Below, in pieces: positions 1-11,620 of a stretch of 64,000 bases of DNA (its first letter is position 1; the number at the start of each line of letters is the position of its first letter). This stretch comes from Dioscorea cayenensis subsp. rotundata. Lineage: Eukaryota; Streptophyta; Magnoliopsida; Dioscoreales; Dioscoreaceae. The notes under the pieces are model-generated. The model was not told the DNA's origin. It saw only the letters and a list, made by a program, of their open reading frames with translations, and did no database searches. Where the stretch lies: the NCBI RefSeq assembly GCF_009730915.1, contig NC_052474.1, positions 20,433,501 through 20,497,500 on the forward strand. Reading direction: 5' to 3'. A program made the translations under genes and the position numbers.

Positions 1-113
1 GAGAGAAAAAAACACGCTTCTCTTTCCTCACCACTCTTGAGCGAAAGCGAACCCTATCCGCGATCACTGCGACAGCGTTCTCTCCGTTCATCCTCTTCGA
101 TTCCTCCATCGCC

Positions 114-2807
114 ATGGCCGATCACGCTGAGATCTCAGAATGGGAGGACTATCTCCACTCCTCCTCCCTCTCATCCGATCCCAATCCCTTCGTTCTTGAC
201 GCCGCCGCTACCACTGACGACGCAGGCGCCATCCAACCTAACTATTTCTCCCTCTCCTCTGCTCCCCGCCGCCCTCCATCTGAGCCCATGTCCGATGGCT
301 CCTCGGATTGCCCCAGCTGGGTTGATCCCGATTCCAATCCTCCTTGCGTTGAAACCCCCAAATTTGATGTCTTTCGGAAGAATCTGGTTGGTTCGTGGTC
401 CGATGGCTCGTCGACTCCTCCTGATAGTGAGAAAGGTGAGACCTTTCGTGCTTCTGATCAGAAATTCCAGTCTGAGTTTGATGGGATTGGGGAGAGTTCT
501 CAGGAATCGGATGGAAACATAGTGAGCGAGTCGGATGGCGAGCAATTGGTGGAAATGAACCGTGAGGATGTGGAATTGGAGAAAGTTGGGATCAGGGTTG
601 GGGTTGGGGATGGGGATGGTGATCCGGAGAAGAAGGGAACAGTTTGGTGGAAGATGCCGATGGAGGTGTTAAAGTTCTATATTTTGAGGGTGAGGCCTAT
701 TTGGTCGGTGTCCATCGCTGCAGCCATTGTTGGGGTTGTGATGCTGGGCAGGAGGTTGTACAAGATGAAGCACAAAACCAGGAGTGTTTCTCTGAAGGTT
801 AGCTTGGATGACAAGGTGAGCAATTTCTTTATCTTTTCACTAGTGATTTGCTTAAATTGTTTGCAATTGAATGATATTAATATGAAGTTGCCATCTTTGG
901 TTTCACTGGATATCTGAGGATGAAGTTCATGTTTTTTAATCTATAGACTTTCATGGAGCATATTGGAATGTCTGTATGAGTTTTGGTGATTTGTTTACTG
1001 GATTTTGTTTTCCTTATGGATACATGCTTCATATTCTGTTAAGTTCTTTTTTCTTTAAGTTCTGTTTGTTGTTTTGGTTATTTTGTGTTTCTTGACTTGT
1101 GTATAAGAAGTTTGAACTGATTCATTTGTCGATCCCATTTCGGGCATTTGCATGATGCGGTTGCTGGCATGAGGCTCAGGAATATCCACATTGATATTTT
1201 GAAGGGATACTATTGTCTTGTTCTAGTTCCTATTCTACATATTGACTGATGAGTAACACTAAAGCCATTTTTTGATGTTAGTTTTCCTAAATCATGTCCA
1301 AAATAAATCAGTATCTCCCAGCATCTCTTGTCTTTGCATTAAGTAGGCAAATCAAATGCATTATGTTTCATCTGCATTCTTTTTTCGTCTCAACTATTAG
1401 TAAGTCAGTCACACCATTACTGGCTAACATCCTAACCAGCTTCTCACAACCATCGCTCTTTGAGAAGGAAGAGGATTTAATACTTATTTTAGAATTCCAC
1501 TTGCTAGTAGTTATGATGATGAAACCAATGAATTTGCCTTTAAAATAGCTTTGGCTTCACATTCTAAAATATTATGATGCACTATTCTTCTCTGAAATTG
1601 TTTGGACTATTTTACAAACTATAACACCTTGATTTTTCTTTTTTAAGATTAAAACTTACTTTCAGAGAATTGCTTTTCTTCACCTGACCCTTGCTTTAGT
1701 AGCCATATGCATATGTTACTCCTTTTCTTTATTTTTTCCTAAATGTTTCTGTATTATGTGTGCTTCCTTTCTGTGATTAAAAAACATACAATGTGGAGAA
1801 AATAAAGTTCATGTCAAGTTATTTCTCTTAGTCTGGTTATGCCTCCAGTTTTCTGGTTCTCTCATTATTTTGAGTTATACATCAATCGTATGTTGTATCC
1901 AAAATTTCCTCAGCTTAAAGTTAAATAACATCAGCTAAGGCTGCTGGCCATACCGACGGCTTTTGTGTGGGGTTCAAATTGTTGATGTTGTTTTGATGCA
2001 TATAGCACCTCCTGGTCTTTGTTTATGTTGATTGAAATGGTACCATGCCAACTGACATATATGTGGCTACTAGTAGTGTTATACCTGTGAACAAGATCAG
2101 TATCATGAAATTTGCTTATGAGGTTTCAAACTTTTGAACTGTCTCTTCAATAAATGCTGATGCATTGCTCTGCGTACTTCAACTCTCCTTTCTATACAAA
2201 TTTTAAAAGCAGACTATCTGTTGTATTTTCCTTCATACAGAAGAACACTCAATTGAATAAATCTTGGAGTAATAGGATTAAGCTGATTATCCATCCAAAT
2301 CTGAATTATACTTTTGCATCTGCGTCTGGATTGACCTCTTTTACTTCACAGATATTGAACCAGGTTTCACTTACCCATTTAGCAAGAACTTAATATAGTA
2401 TATTCATTCAGATTCAAACACGTATTTGCTCTCAAATTTAACCACTTCAAACATTGTTAAGGGCCCCTTTGGATTCAATTTTTCTTTTGCTTTGTCAGAA
2501 GTGCTTAACTTAAGGGAAAAATCCTAAACCCTCAGCACTTCTTAAACACTTATTTTCAAAAGTGAATCCAAACGCCTGTTAACACTGCTCTAAATCATCT
2601 TGTGACTACAAACTCTTGCATCTTATGTCTCCTAAATTATTCGATTCTAACAAATGTGCAATCACACAGAAGGCATCTCTGTTCATGTCTCGAGCTGCTC
2701 GTCTCAATGAAGCATTCTCAGTTGTGAAACGAGCCCCCATTGTACGTCCCCCACTACCTGCTGGTGGCGTTACACCATGGCCTGTGTTAGGCTTTGCCTT
2801 GAGTTGA
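114..2807 (+). CDS. Single-pass membrane protein, plant-specific (DUF6821-like), two exons
   Basis: Exons are 114-815 and 2670-2807; the donor is AAG/GTGAGC, the acceptor is CACACAG/AAG, and both are phase 0, giving 279 aa. The start is the first ATG of a long open frame with context GCCATGG. Residues 1-175 are Ser/Asp/Pro-rich and probably disordered. A 'VWWKMPMEVLKFY' juxtamembrane stretch leads to one hydrophobic segment at about residues 197-212, followed by a basic GRRLYKMKHK stop-transfer. Exon 2 encodes a conserved-looking tail, RAARLNEAF, then VRPPLPAGGVTPWPVLGF. The Trp-Trp/TM/GRR arrangement resembles the plant DUF6821 group that includes ATG8-interacting proteins; this is family-level recognition, not a search result. 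A YFSL motif at residues 44-47 fits the loose ATG8-binding pattern, but such matches are common by chance. Reading frame is intact. Confidence 0.8.
2461..2578. mobile_element. Tourist-like MITE inside intron 1
   Basis: This is a 118-bp element whose left end carries TTTGGATTCA and whose right end carries its reverse complement, TGAATCCAAA. It is flanked on both sides by TTAA (2457-2460 and 2579-2582), which fits the TTA/TAA target preference of PIF/Harbinger MITEs. The outermost 7 bases of the two ends differ (GGGCCCC against CAGGCG), so the copy is somewhat diverged. It lies within the intron of the membrane-protein gene, about 90 bp upstream of exon 2. Confidence 0.65.
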
Positions 2808-3756
2808 TTGCTGTTCCATTCACCAAACACATGGGAAGTATATATATATATATATACATATTATGTAACATTAATGTAGTGCTCATAAAATATATCTGCA
2901 GTTAATATTCTGCTAGTTACTGTGATGAAGCAAAAGGATGAAAAGTAAAATGTGATGTCCATTGTGTAATTATCATCAGTAAGAAAGCTGGTTTGACTTG
3001 TATGCATTTTTCTGGGAATTGCTGTGTTTTTCAGTCTGTCTTCTTCCTTAATGTTCTCCTTTGTGTTTTTCATGTTTGCCCTTGTGAAAGGCTCTAGGAA
3101 ATTTGCTTTTGTGGTTAACTTGTTGCAAGGCTGGCTGAAAGTTGCGTATCGTCCTACGGAGAAGTGCATGATTGTCTTTGTACTGAGAATTGGGATGCCA
3201 AAACCTGATCTGATCCGCAGTATGCGGATTTTCTTTTGTGGGAATGGGTACAGGTGGGCCGGGGTGTTTTTGGTTTTACTTTTACCTTGTCTCTATAATA
3301 TTTATTAATGTATATATATATATATATATATATTTAATTTAGGTTTTTAAATTTGTATATCAAAATAAATAAGATTATATTTAGTTAAAATAATTGTATG
3401 TTTTGATTATATTTTTGTGTTTTAATAATTTAATTAAAAAATATGATATTAAAAGAAATATATATATATATATATATATATATTTATTAATTTTTGTAAC
3501 TTTTTAAATATCCCTTGCAGTTTCAATTTCTCAAAAAGTGTCTTATTTTTTAATTATTTGATTTTTTAGTCCTTTCAACTTATATCGTCAGTTTATTTTA
3601 TTTAAAAATCTAATTTTTTTCTGTTTACGAAATGTACTTCTGGTTTATTAATTATATTTTTTATTTAATATTGTGTGTTTATGTGTAATCACATAAGTTT
3701 TCATTTAATATGTAATGTTTTGTTTAATATTTGATTTTGATGATTAATATCTTTGG
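2808..3756. other. 3' flank and AT-rich spacer
   Basis: This begins with the 3' UTR of the membrane-protein gene and contains (TA)n tracts near 2838, 3312 and 3461. An open frame at 3024-3308 has no recognisable similarity or splice context, and I treat it as chance. No further gene is seen. Confidence 0.5.
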
Positions 3757-4518
3757 GTCGTTTGGCATTATTGTCAATTCCTGTTTTTTGTTTTCAATTT
3801 CATCTTTTAGAAACAAAACCAAGAAAACATATTTAGCACCATGTTTTTGTTTTAAAAAATTTTGACAACAATCCTCATGTTCCCCAAAAAAAAAAAAAGT
3901 AATAACAATTTTAAGGGTCTTTTTGCATTATTATTATTATCTGTTTTTTTGTTTTCAATTTCATGTTTTGAAAACAAAACCAAAAAAACATATTTTGCAT
4001 TTTGTTTGTTTTTTTTTAAAAAAATATGGCAATAATTCTCATGTTTTTTTTTTAAAAAACAATTTTTTTTTTTATGTTTTCAACTTTTTTGGAAACGTTT
4101 TTAAATCTCTTTCTCCCAGCATGAAACCCTTTCTCTTCTACTCCTCCCTCTCCTTTAAAATTTTAATTTCTTTTAGTTTTTAAATTTAAAAATATATCAA
4201 TTTTTTTTTCAAATTAATTTTAAAAATATATTTTAAAGAAAATAATTTATAGAAATTTATTATTTGGACATGATATTTTACAAATTAGTTTATATAGTAT
4301 AAAAATTATATTTTTAAAAATTATTTGTGAAAATTATTGTTTGACTCTTGATCTTTATAAATTAGGATATAACAAATATAAATATATATATTGAAAAAAT
4401 ATTTATGAAAATTTATTGTTTGAACTATTGATTTTTTACTTGATGTAAAAAAATTATGACTATGTTTCTATATTGTCCCTCCTCTCTCTTATTTTATTTT
4501 TAAATCGGATGGATCAAT

Positions 4519-4556
<38 letters not shown>

Positions 4557-5217
4557 TTAAGACAAACCCCAAAATATTTTTAGTTTCAAATAGTACAATT
4601 TTTATGATATATTTTTTACCAATACAATAACAATCTATGTTATTAATTTTGTTTAATAATATAATCAATCAAACTAATATAAAAGATAAAGTATTATAAA
4701 AAATTGAAAATATAAATTAAAATGATAAAAATAAAAAATAAAAAGTCATAGTAATTTTGTGCTAACCAAATGTGTTCATGTTTTTCAGTTTTTTAAAACA
4801 CACAACAGAGTTAATGTATCCAAACATATTTTTGTTTTCAAAAAATTGAAAAAAAAAAACCAAAACAAAAACAATAACAAAAACAAAAAAACAAATGCCA
4901 AACGACTCATGTTTACAACTTTTTGTGGAAAAATTTTCAAAACTCTTCCTCCTACCATGAAACATTTCCTCCTCCTCTCTCTCTTATTTTAATTTTTAAA
5001 TTTCTTTTAATTGTTAATTTAAAAAAATAATTTTTTTTACAAATTGATACTACTAATTTTAAATATATATATATATATATATATAATTTATAAAAAAATT
5101 ATTATTTGGGCTTGATATTTTACAAATTAGTTTATATACTATAAAAAAAAATTATATTTTAAGAAATTATTTGTTAAATTTATTGTTTGACCCTTGATTT
5201 TTATAAATTTATATATA

Positions 5218-5267
<50 letters not shown>

Positions 5268-5730
5268 AAATATTTGTAAAAATCTATTGTTTGAGCTATT
5301 GATTATTTACTTGATCTCAAAAAATAATTATGATTATGTCTTTATATTGCCCTCCTCTCCCTTTATTTTTTTTTTTAAAATATGATGGATGTAATTTTAA
5401 TATATATATATATATTTCAGTTTCAAATGGTGCAATTTTTATGAGATATTTTTTTATCAATACAATAGTAGTTTATGTTATTAATTTATTTAATAATATA
5501 ATCAAGTAAATTGATATGAAAAATAAAGTTTTACAAAAAAATTTAAAAATATGAATTTGAAATAATTTTGTGCTAACATGTTTTTGTTTTTAGCTTTTTA
5601 AAATACACAACAGTTAATGTATCTAAACAAGTTTTTATTTTTAAAAAAATGAAAATAAAATGAAAATAAAGCAAAAACAAAACAAAAGTAAAACAAAAAC
5701 AAAAAACGAGAAAACAGAAATGATGCCAAA
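3757..5730. repeat. TIR-bounded AT-rich repeat with an internally duplicated unit
   Basis: The left end reads GTCGTTTGGCATTA followed by TTTTTTGTTTTC. Its inverted copy (…GCCAAACGAC) occurs at about 4897-4907, and a second, weaker inverted end (TGATGCCAAA) occurs at 5721-5730. Between them, a unit of roughly 835 bp is present twice in direct order: about 4080-4907 and 4915-5710. Both copies contain, in the same order, a CATGAAAC segment, 'acaaattagtttatat', 'attgtttga', a 'tatgtcttta'-like segment and a (TA)n tract. This looks like a non-autonomous DNA transposon that became a tandem or nested pair. No coding sequence is seen, and I could not define a target duplication. Confidence 0.5.
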
Positions 5731-5887
5731 TTGAGGGGGCATTTTAGTCAATTTCAACTATTTTTTTTTCTGACAAATGTACCAAAAAGTAAGTTGTCAG
5801 AAACTGTTAGAAAAAGGAAGGATTTTTAGAGGATATGTCAAAATAAAAGGTTGTTTTGTAGATAAGGAAAAATGTAAGGGATGTTTT

Positions 5888-6072
5888 GAAATTTTTTATT
5901 TTTTATTTTGAAAAGGGCGAGAAGTGCATGTCTCTTAGGCATGTGAGATGGTTGCGACATCACCTGTGAGTTAATTTTCTTACATAAGGATTTGAACCTT
6001 CACTACTCTACATGCCACATAAGAGATTTATTTTGATGCCACTAACCACTTGGGCCAAGTGACTTTGGCTGT
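5888..6072 (-). mobile_element. tRNA-derived SINE-like element
   Basis: On the minus strand there is an A-box TGGCCCAAGTGG (plus 6046-6057), and 59 bp downstream a B-box GGTTCAAATCC (plus 5988-5998). Both match the Pol III internal promoter consensus. The element ends in CTTTTCAAAATAAAA followed by an A-rich tail. A shortened relative at 36088-36147 shares both the 5' head (CTAAAGCCACTTGGTTCAAGTG there) and the CCTTTTCAAAATAAAA tail, which supports a dispersed family with defined ends. No tRNA cloverleaf can be folded, so it is not a tRNA gene. Confidence 0.6.
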
Positions 6073-7708
6073 TTGGAATAATTTCTCTTAAAAAAATTAT
6101 TTATCATAAATTTTAGTTTATTGATAAATATTTTACGGATCTCTTACTTTTTTTGGGAATAAAGTATGTGTTTTAAAAATTTTACTTTGTAAGGAATTTG
6201 ACTTGCTTTATCTGCAACTTTGCATTTATAAGTATATAGTATTAAAATGGCAAGACTGGGTGCCGAGCAAGCAAAGGTTTAGGCAGGTCAATGGTGGTAG
6301 AGGTTTTTGCCCGGCTCAGCCTTATTGCCAAACCTAACTAAGAATTATCAATGCCGAACTGCACAACAAATTTGTTTTAATTTTTTAAAATCTTTTTATT
6401 AAATATTAATATCTATAATATTAAATAGTTTAATTCTCAAAATGATCTTTTTATTTTTCCTCCTTTTCCTTTTTTACCCATCTATTCCAATCGTGTTACT
6501 TTACTATTTATTTTTACATGATATTTTTTAAATTAAAATATTATTAAAAAATACTCCTTTGGTTCCACATTAAATGTTATTTTTAAACTTTACACAAATA
6601 TTAAAACTTTTATTAAAGCTCCTAAAATTTTTAAAAAAATATAATAACTTTTTTTACTTTTATTAGAATTATTTTCCATTAATATACACAACTCAAATGT
6701 AACTATTAATGAAAATAGAGGTAGTAAATAGAAAAAACCACTGCCTACATATGTCTCGATGAAAAGTGATGCCACTACTTTGATCATTGAGGTATATATT
6801 AAAGGTAGTAATTTTATATCATCATAAACCTTGCATGTGATTTTACCAAGGTCTGTTTTTATACTAAATTTATAAACTTTAAGGGGGAAAAAAATAATTG
6901 CCTTTTCCTTCAGTTTGAGATAAGGTTTTGGTTGTGTTTCATGTGCATCAAATAAGTAGTTGACGCCGAGGAGTTTGCGGACATGGAGCTGTCTAGTGAG
7001 ATGGCTTTAATTTGTCTTCATTGGATGGCTGATATGTTTAGAAGGTCAAGGATGTAATTACACCCCCTTTCTACAGTATGTATGGTCTGATTCATTTTCC
7101 GTGTCTTGGTTGAGTTAGTGATATTTTTCATTATATAAATTTTGTGGTCTTCTTAATTTGTGATGAATGAGCATGACAACCATATTTTGTTTTTTTCTTT
7201 AATGAAAGTATCTACCCGTGATCTAAAGATATATTATACCGTTTAAGTTATCAGTAATAAATGTCACTTCTAATTTATTCTAAATAAATTTATTTTTTAA
7301 TTAATTATTTCTTTCTAATAATATTTAATATTCATTTTAATAATCTTATATATTTTTTTTTAATAACACCTAATATTTATTTGAACAGTTTTATCTCAGT
7401 TATGTTTATCCTTTAAACAACCAACATTTTAACTTTTAAATCATAATTTATCTAAAAACCGTACTATAAAACTTACTTTTTACTCTAAAAAGCATACTAT
7501 AATCTCATAAAATATATTAAAGAAATATTTACATGTGCTCTTGTACCACAGTACAATTTCATATATTTTTGAATTTAAATAAAATTAAATTTATTATTTC
7601 CTTTTTTTATTTAAAAATTTCTTGGGTACTTGAACCTCATAATAATGGAGACAATGTAAGTGACACATCCCAGAAAAAGAAAAGGCGATGTATACAAACA
7701 AAGATGAT
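6073..7708. other. AT-rich spacer without a recognised gene
   Basis: Only short open frames occur here, none with family resemblance. The stretch at about 6900-7080 is less AT-rich (for example 'gttgacgccgaggagtttgc') but carries no extended frame. Confidence 0.4.
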
Positions 7709-8032
7709 ATATATATATATATATATATGAGCTAACGATCATCCTGCGGACGCTCAGTAGCAGTCTCGTCCGACGATGTCATGATTTTTATAGGGTCGGA
7801 TGAGCGCGATCGATTCGACTCATCGCTACTGAAAATTAATCGGACGGTTCGGATCAAAATATCATGTAGATCCCACTTTTTATCACGCTATAAATAGCAG
7901 ACAGCGTTATCTGTTCAGCGAGCATGGCTAGCGTACGTCAATTTCAATCCATCTGGCTAATGATCAACGCTTCGGATGCTAACGCTGACAGAGCGTTGCA
8001 AAACGATCCTACATATATATATATATATATAT
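7709..8032. mobile_element. GC-richer island flanked on both sides by (TA)n
   Basis: About 285 bp of markedly higher GC content (7729-8012) sits between two (TA)n tracts (7709-7728 and 8013-8032). It contains nested inverted motifs: GTAGC…TCCGAC…GTCGGA…GCTAC, which can fold into a stem, and a TATAAATAG box near 7890. The ends are weakly inverted (CGATCATCC on the left, AAACGATCC on the right). This arrangement resembles Micron/TAMI-type elements known to insert in TA microsatellites. There is no coding capacity. The assignment is an inference. Confidence 0.4.
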
Positions 8033-8679
8033 AATTGAGGAAAACAAATGTCCCATAATATTAGTGGCAAACAATCAAACAAGGAAGCAATCAAGGTGTC
8101 GTATGATGCTATGTTCACGTGATTGCTTACACTGAGGCAATGTTCACATGTAGAGAGCCCACGTAGACATACTAATGACCCTAAATTTAGATTTTCCACA
8201 TTAATTAATAAAAAATATATAAAAATTATTATTATTATTATTTGAAATAATGGAACTATGACCTTTTAATTCAGGAGAGATTCGATTACTTACTCTTTGA
8301 CTTAAGGGGAAAAGTAAAATATTAGTTTGTTTTATTGTAGACGTGATAAATTATTATAATTTTATAATATTTATTAATAATTTATTTTAATTTTTAATAT
8401 TATAACACTTGTTTATTTAGATGCTTTGGAGATATGAAATATCGAAGGTCAAATGTAACATGTAAATTATTGCCAATTTAGACCACAAAAAATTGCATTG
8501 TTCAAATTATTCAATAATAAAAAGTAAAATTTAAAAATAAAAACATCTATTTTATGGATTAAAACGAATAGTTTTCACTTTAAGAGTTCAACAACAAATT
8601 AAAATTTTATTTTTTATGTTATAAATAATTCATATACATTAACAAAAATGCTTGATAAAATACATTTTTCTTAATTTTT

Positions 8680-9540
8680 CATTTTATATTTATATCCACA
8701 AGAAGGAAAAACAAGTTTTAAAAATGACTGTTGTTTTAACTATTGTCACTTTATTTTATTTTATTTTTTTGCTCAATAGTTGTAAAGCTTTTTATCTTCT
8801 TATCTTCTTATTCGATGACCTTTTCAAGTACTTTTTTTTGTTATGAATCTTTAACCACACAGATAAAGGAAATGTAAGCTCAAGTTTTGTAAACCATTTT
8901 TTATTTTTATAAATATGGACAAATCATAAACTTCAACCATTAGTATGAGAAGGAATTGAACCCTTAATTTCATTAAATGTACTTTTTTACTTTTTATTTT
9001 ATATTTATATCCGCCCAAAGGAAAACAAGTTTTAAAGATGATTGTTGTTTTAACGATTGTCTTCTGATCTTCCTTTCTTTTTCTTGATTAATAAGTCACA
9101 AGTTGTGTAGTTTTTTTATTTTTTATTCAATATTATCTTTTCAAGTGTTTTTTTTTTTTTTACCTCTTGAATCTTTAACACACAAATAAAAGAAAGGAAA
9201 GCTTAAGGTTTGTAGACCATTTCTTTTTTGATAACTGTAAATAAGCCACAAACCTTAATTTAGTGTGAGAAAGAGTTAAATCTTTAATTTCATTCAATGA
9301 ACTTTTCTATTTTATTTTATTTTATATTTATATCCACTGGAAGAAAAAAATTTTTAAAGACAATTGTTTTTTTTTTTTATCAATAACTCACGAGTTATAT
9401 AGTTTTTTATCTTCTTATTCAATGTTATCTCTTTAAGTACTAGTTTTTTTGTCATGCATCTTTAACCACACACATAAGAGAAAGGAAAGCTAAAGCTTTT
9501 TAGATTTTTTTAACATAAATGTGGATAAGTTTTCACTCTT
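8680..9540. repeat. Three tandem copies of a ~315-325 bp AT-rich unit
   Basis: The motif ATATTTATATCC recurs at about 8686, 9001 and 9324. Each time it is followed in the same order by 'caagttttaaa'-like, 'ttatcttcttattc', 'atctttaaccacac' and 'gaaaggaaagct' segments. The copies are diverged by indels in T-runs. No open frame of note is present. Confidence 0.6.
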
Positions 9541-10794
9541 GTTGCGTAGGTGATGTTGCTTTTTTGTTTTACAGCGTTAATGTTTTTTATTGCTTTATTG
9601 ACTAAAAAAAATCTTATGTGAATCAGTGAATGGCATTAACTTACATTACATTTTTTACCATTTCATTAAATAATAAAGCATTCATTGTCTTTGGATTCTT
9701 AAATATAAATAATACAAATCCAGTCTGGCTTATTCATTAAACAACATAATATTTATGGTTGTTGGATTCTTTTATATGTTCTTCAACTTTGGATATTTTT
9801 AAAAGTTCCGAATTATTGAAAAACTATGTCATATATACCTTCTAGTGGCTGTGACCGGTAAGTACAAATAGTGCATTTTATAATTATAAGTAATGCTAAG
9901 GAGAGTTTAACGTTTAATATATGTCAAACATATATTAATTTTATGTAATTAAATAATTTTAAATAATTAAAAATAATAGATTTTTTTTGTGCATGTGGTC
10001 CAAAATCTTAAATGATCTGAGTGTCTTCCACGACTAATGGACTTTCATTTATATTTATATGTTGAGCTCTAAATTGTTATTTTTTGTTCTTTGTTTTAAT
10101 AAATTGTGATTTATTCCCATTATATATATATATATATATAATCCTAGTTGGGATTAAGATGCTATTGAATGTTGGATTAATGTTTCAACCCTAAAAATTT
10201 TATAATTGAAAAGATGTAGGAATCTTTAAACGATGATAAAATAATATTTTGTATATATATACATGTGTTTTAAAACTCTTTCAAAGGAGAACGTTTGTTT
10301 GTTTAATTTGTAAATAATTTTAGCATATGTTTTAATAAATTATTAAAGAGAATTATTTTTATACCTTCAATGATAGTCAAGTGCAACAATATTTAGAAAC
10401 ATTGAAATGATGTTTTCATGCTTGTAAATAATTTACTAGCAGAGAGTTTCAATAATATTTTATCAAATTAAAGAACTTCAACCAATGAAAAAACCCATTA
10501 TAACTTTGAAAGTCAGAGAAGTGTGGCAAACTTTAATGGCATAGAAACATGTTTTTCATGCTTGTAAATAATTTTAGAGGAAGTTCCCTTAATTAATACA
10601 CTGCTGAACAGTGATTTGAACTAATTAAGAAAGATTTGAACTAATTAAAACTGTACGTACCACTAACAGTGACTGTGATTCTATAAAGTAGCAAACTTTG
10701 AGTGGCCTAGCATAACAGCAATTCAGGATAGAACACAGATAACATTTTAAGTAAATCAACTGAGTTTTGAGAACAGTGCCAGCTGCTCATTTAT
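9541..10794. other. AT-rich spacer
   Basis: A (TA)n tract lies at about 10123-10140. A short repeated phrase, 'catgcttgtaaataat', occurs near 10418 and 10558. No gene or defined element is seen. Confidence 0.4.
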
Positions 10795-11160
10795 TTTATT
10801 TTATTTTTTTTGAAATAAATGTGGGTAAACCACAGATTTATTGAAAAGGAAAAAAAGCAATGACGTAATCAAGCCTCACCTGCAGGAGTGAGGGGTACAA
10901 CACATATAACAAAAAGTACTAAAAGTGAGAATAACAAGAGGGAGTCTGGGAGAGGCGAAGGCACTATGTCGGCAGACTCGAGCCCTGTCTGCAGGCAGTA
11001 GAAGCAACTACTCTTGAGCTATGTCATGAGCAGGATCGCCAGGAGGTCGGAGTCTCTAGCGCTAAGGAAGCTGAGGGAGCGCTTAATTTTCTGAGAAGTT
11101 TCATTGAGTGATTGTTGATGACTATCATCAGCTGTTGAAAATCAGGAAAGAAGCATATTA
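10795..11160 (-). mobile_element. LINE 3'-end fragment (5'-truncated)
   Basis: Read on the minus strand, the segment ends in AATAAATCTGTGGTTTACCC, then an A-rich (AAAAT)n tail. That layout matches the 3' end of the minus-strand LINE at 27.6 kb (GTTTATCCACCTTTTCAAA). The body (10860-11100) is GC-richer than its surroundings, like the LINE bodies elsewhere in the window. No reverse transcriptase is left. Confidence 0.4.
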
Positions 11161-11184
11161 GCAGTTTTAAAGATAATATTAATT

Positions 11185-11250
11185 TTATTTTATTTATTTA
11201 TTTATTTATTTTAAAGTGGATAAATCACATTCATTAGAAAATAACTGCTC
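11185..11250 (-). mobile_element. Short LINE-type 3' tail
   Basis: On the minus strand, GTGATTTATCCACTTTAAA is followed by a (AAAT)n tail. It is the same 'TTTATCCAC' terminus seen at the 27.6-kb LINE, reduced to about 65 bp. Confidence 0.3.
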
Positions 11251-11351
11251 ATTTATTGCTATAAAAGCTACGGACAAGGAGAGAGCTTGATGTATATAAA
11301 AGCTGTAGACAAGGAGAGAGTTTGATATAGATAAGAGAGGGGTAGAAGAGA

Positions 11352-11589
11352 ATGGAAGATGGGGTTCAAGGTAGGTCCTTTATGTTATATTTGTTTTCAT
11401 TTTTTACCTTTGCCTTTCTTGCTCTTGATGATCTTTGTTTTCAGAATCCTTTTGAAGGAAATATTTGCTGCATGGCGTACATGATATATCTAACATCTCA
11501 TGAATGCCCTTTTTGATTCTCAGTTTAAAAAAAAAAAAAAATCACAAGCAAGAACAATATTATGAATATATCTCTTGACTTATGATAAA

Positions 11590-11620
<31 letters not shown>

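Noticed and set aside
171..545. Minus-strand open frame opposite exon 1 of the first gene
   Set aside because: It is a by-product of the GC-rich exon on the plus strand; no splice or domain support.
3024..3308. 94-residue hydrophobic open frame
   Set aside because: No family resemblance; lies in the 3' flank and ends in a (TA)n tract.
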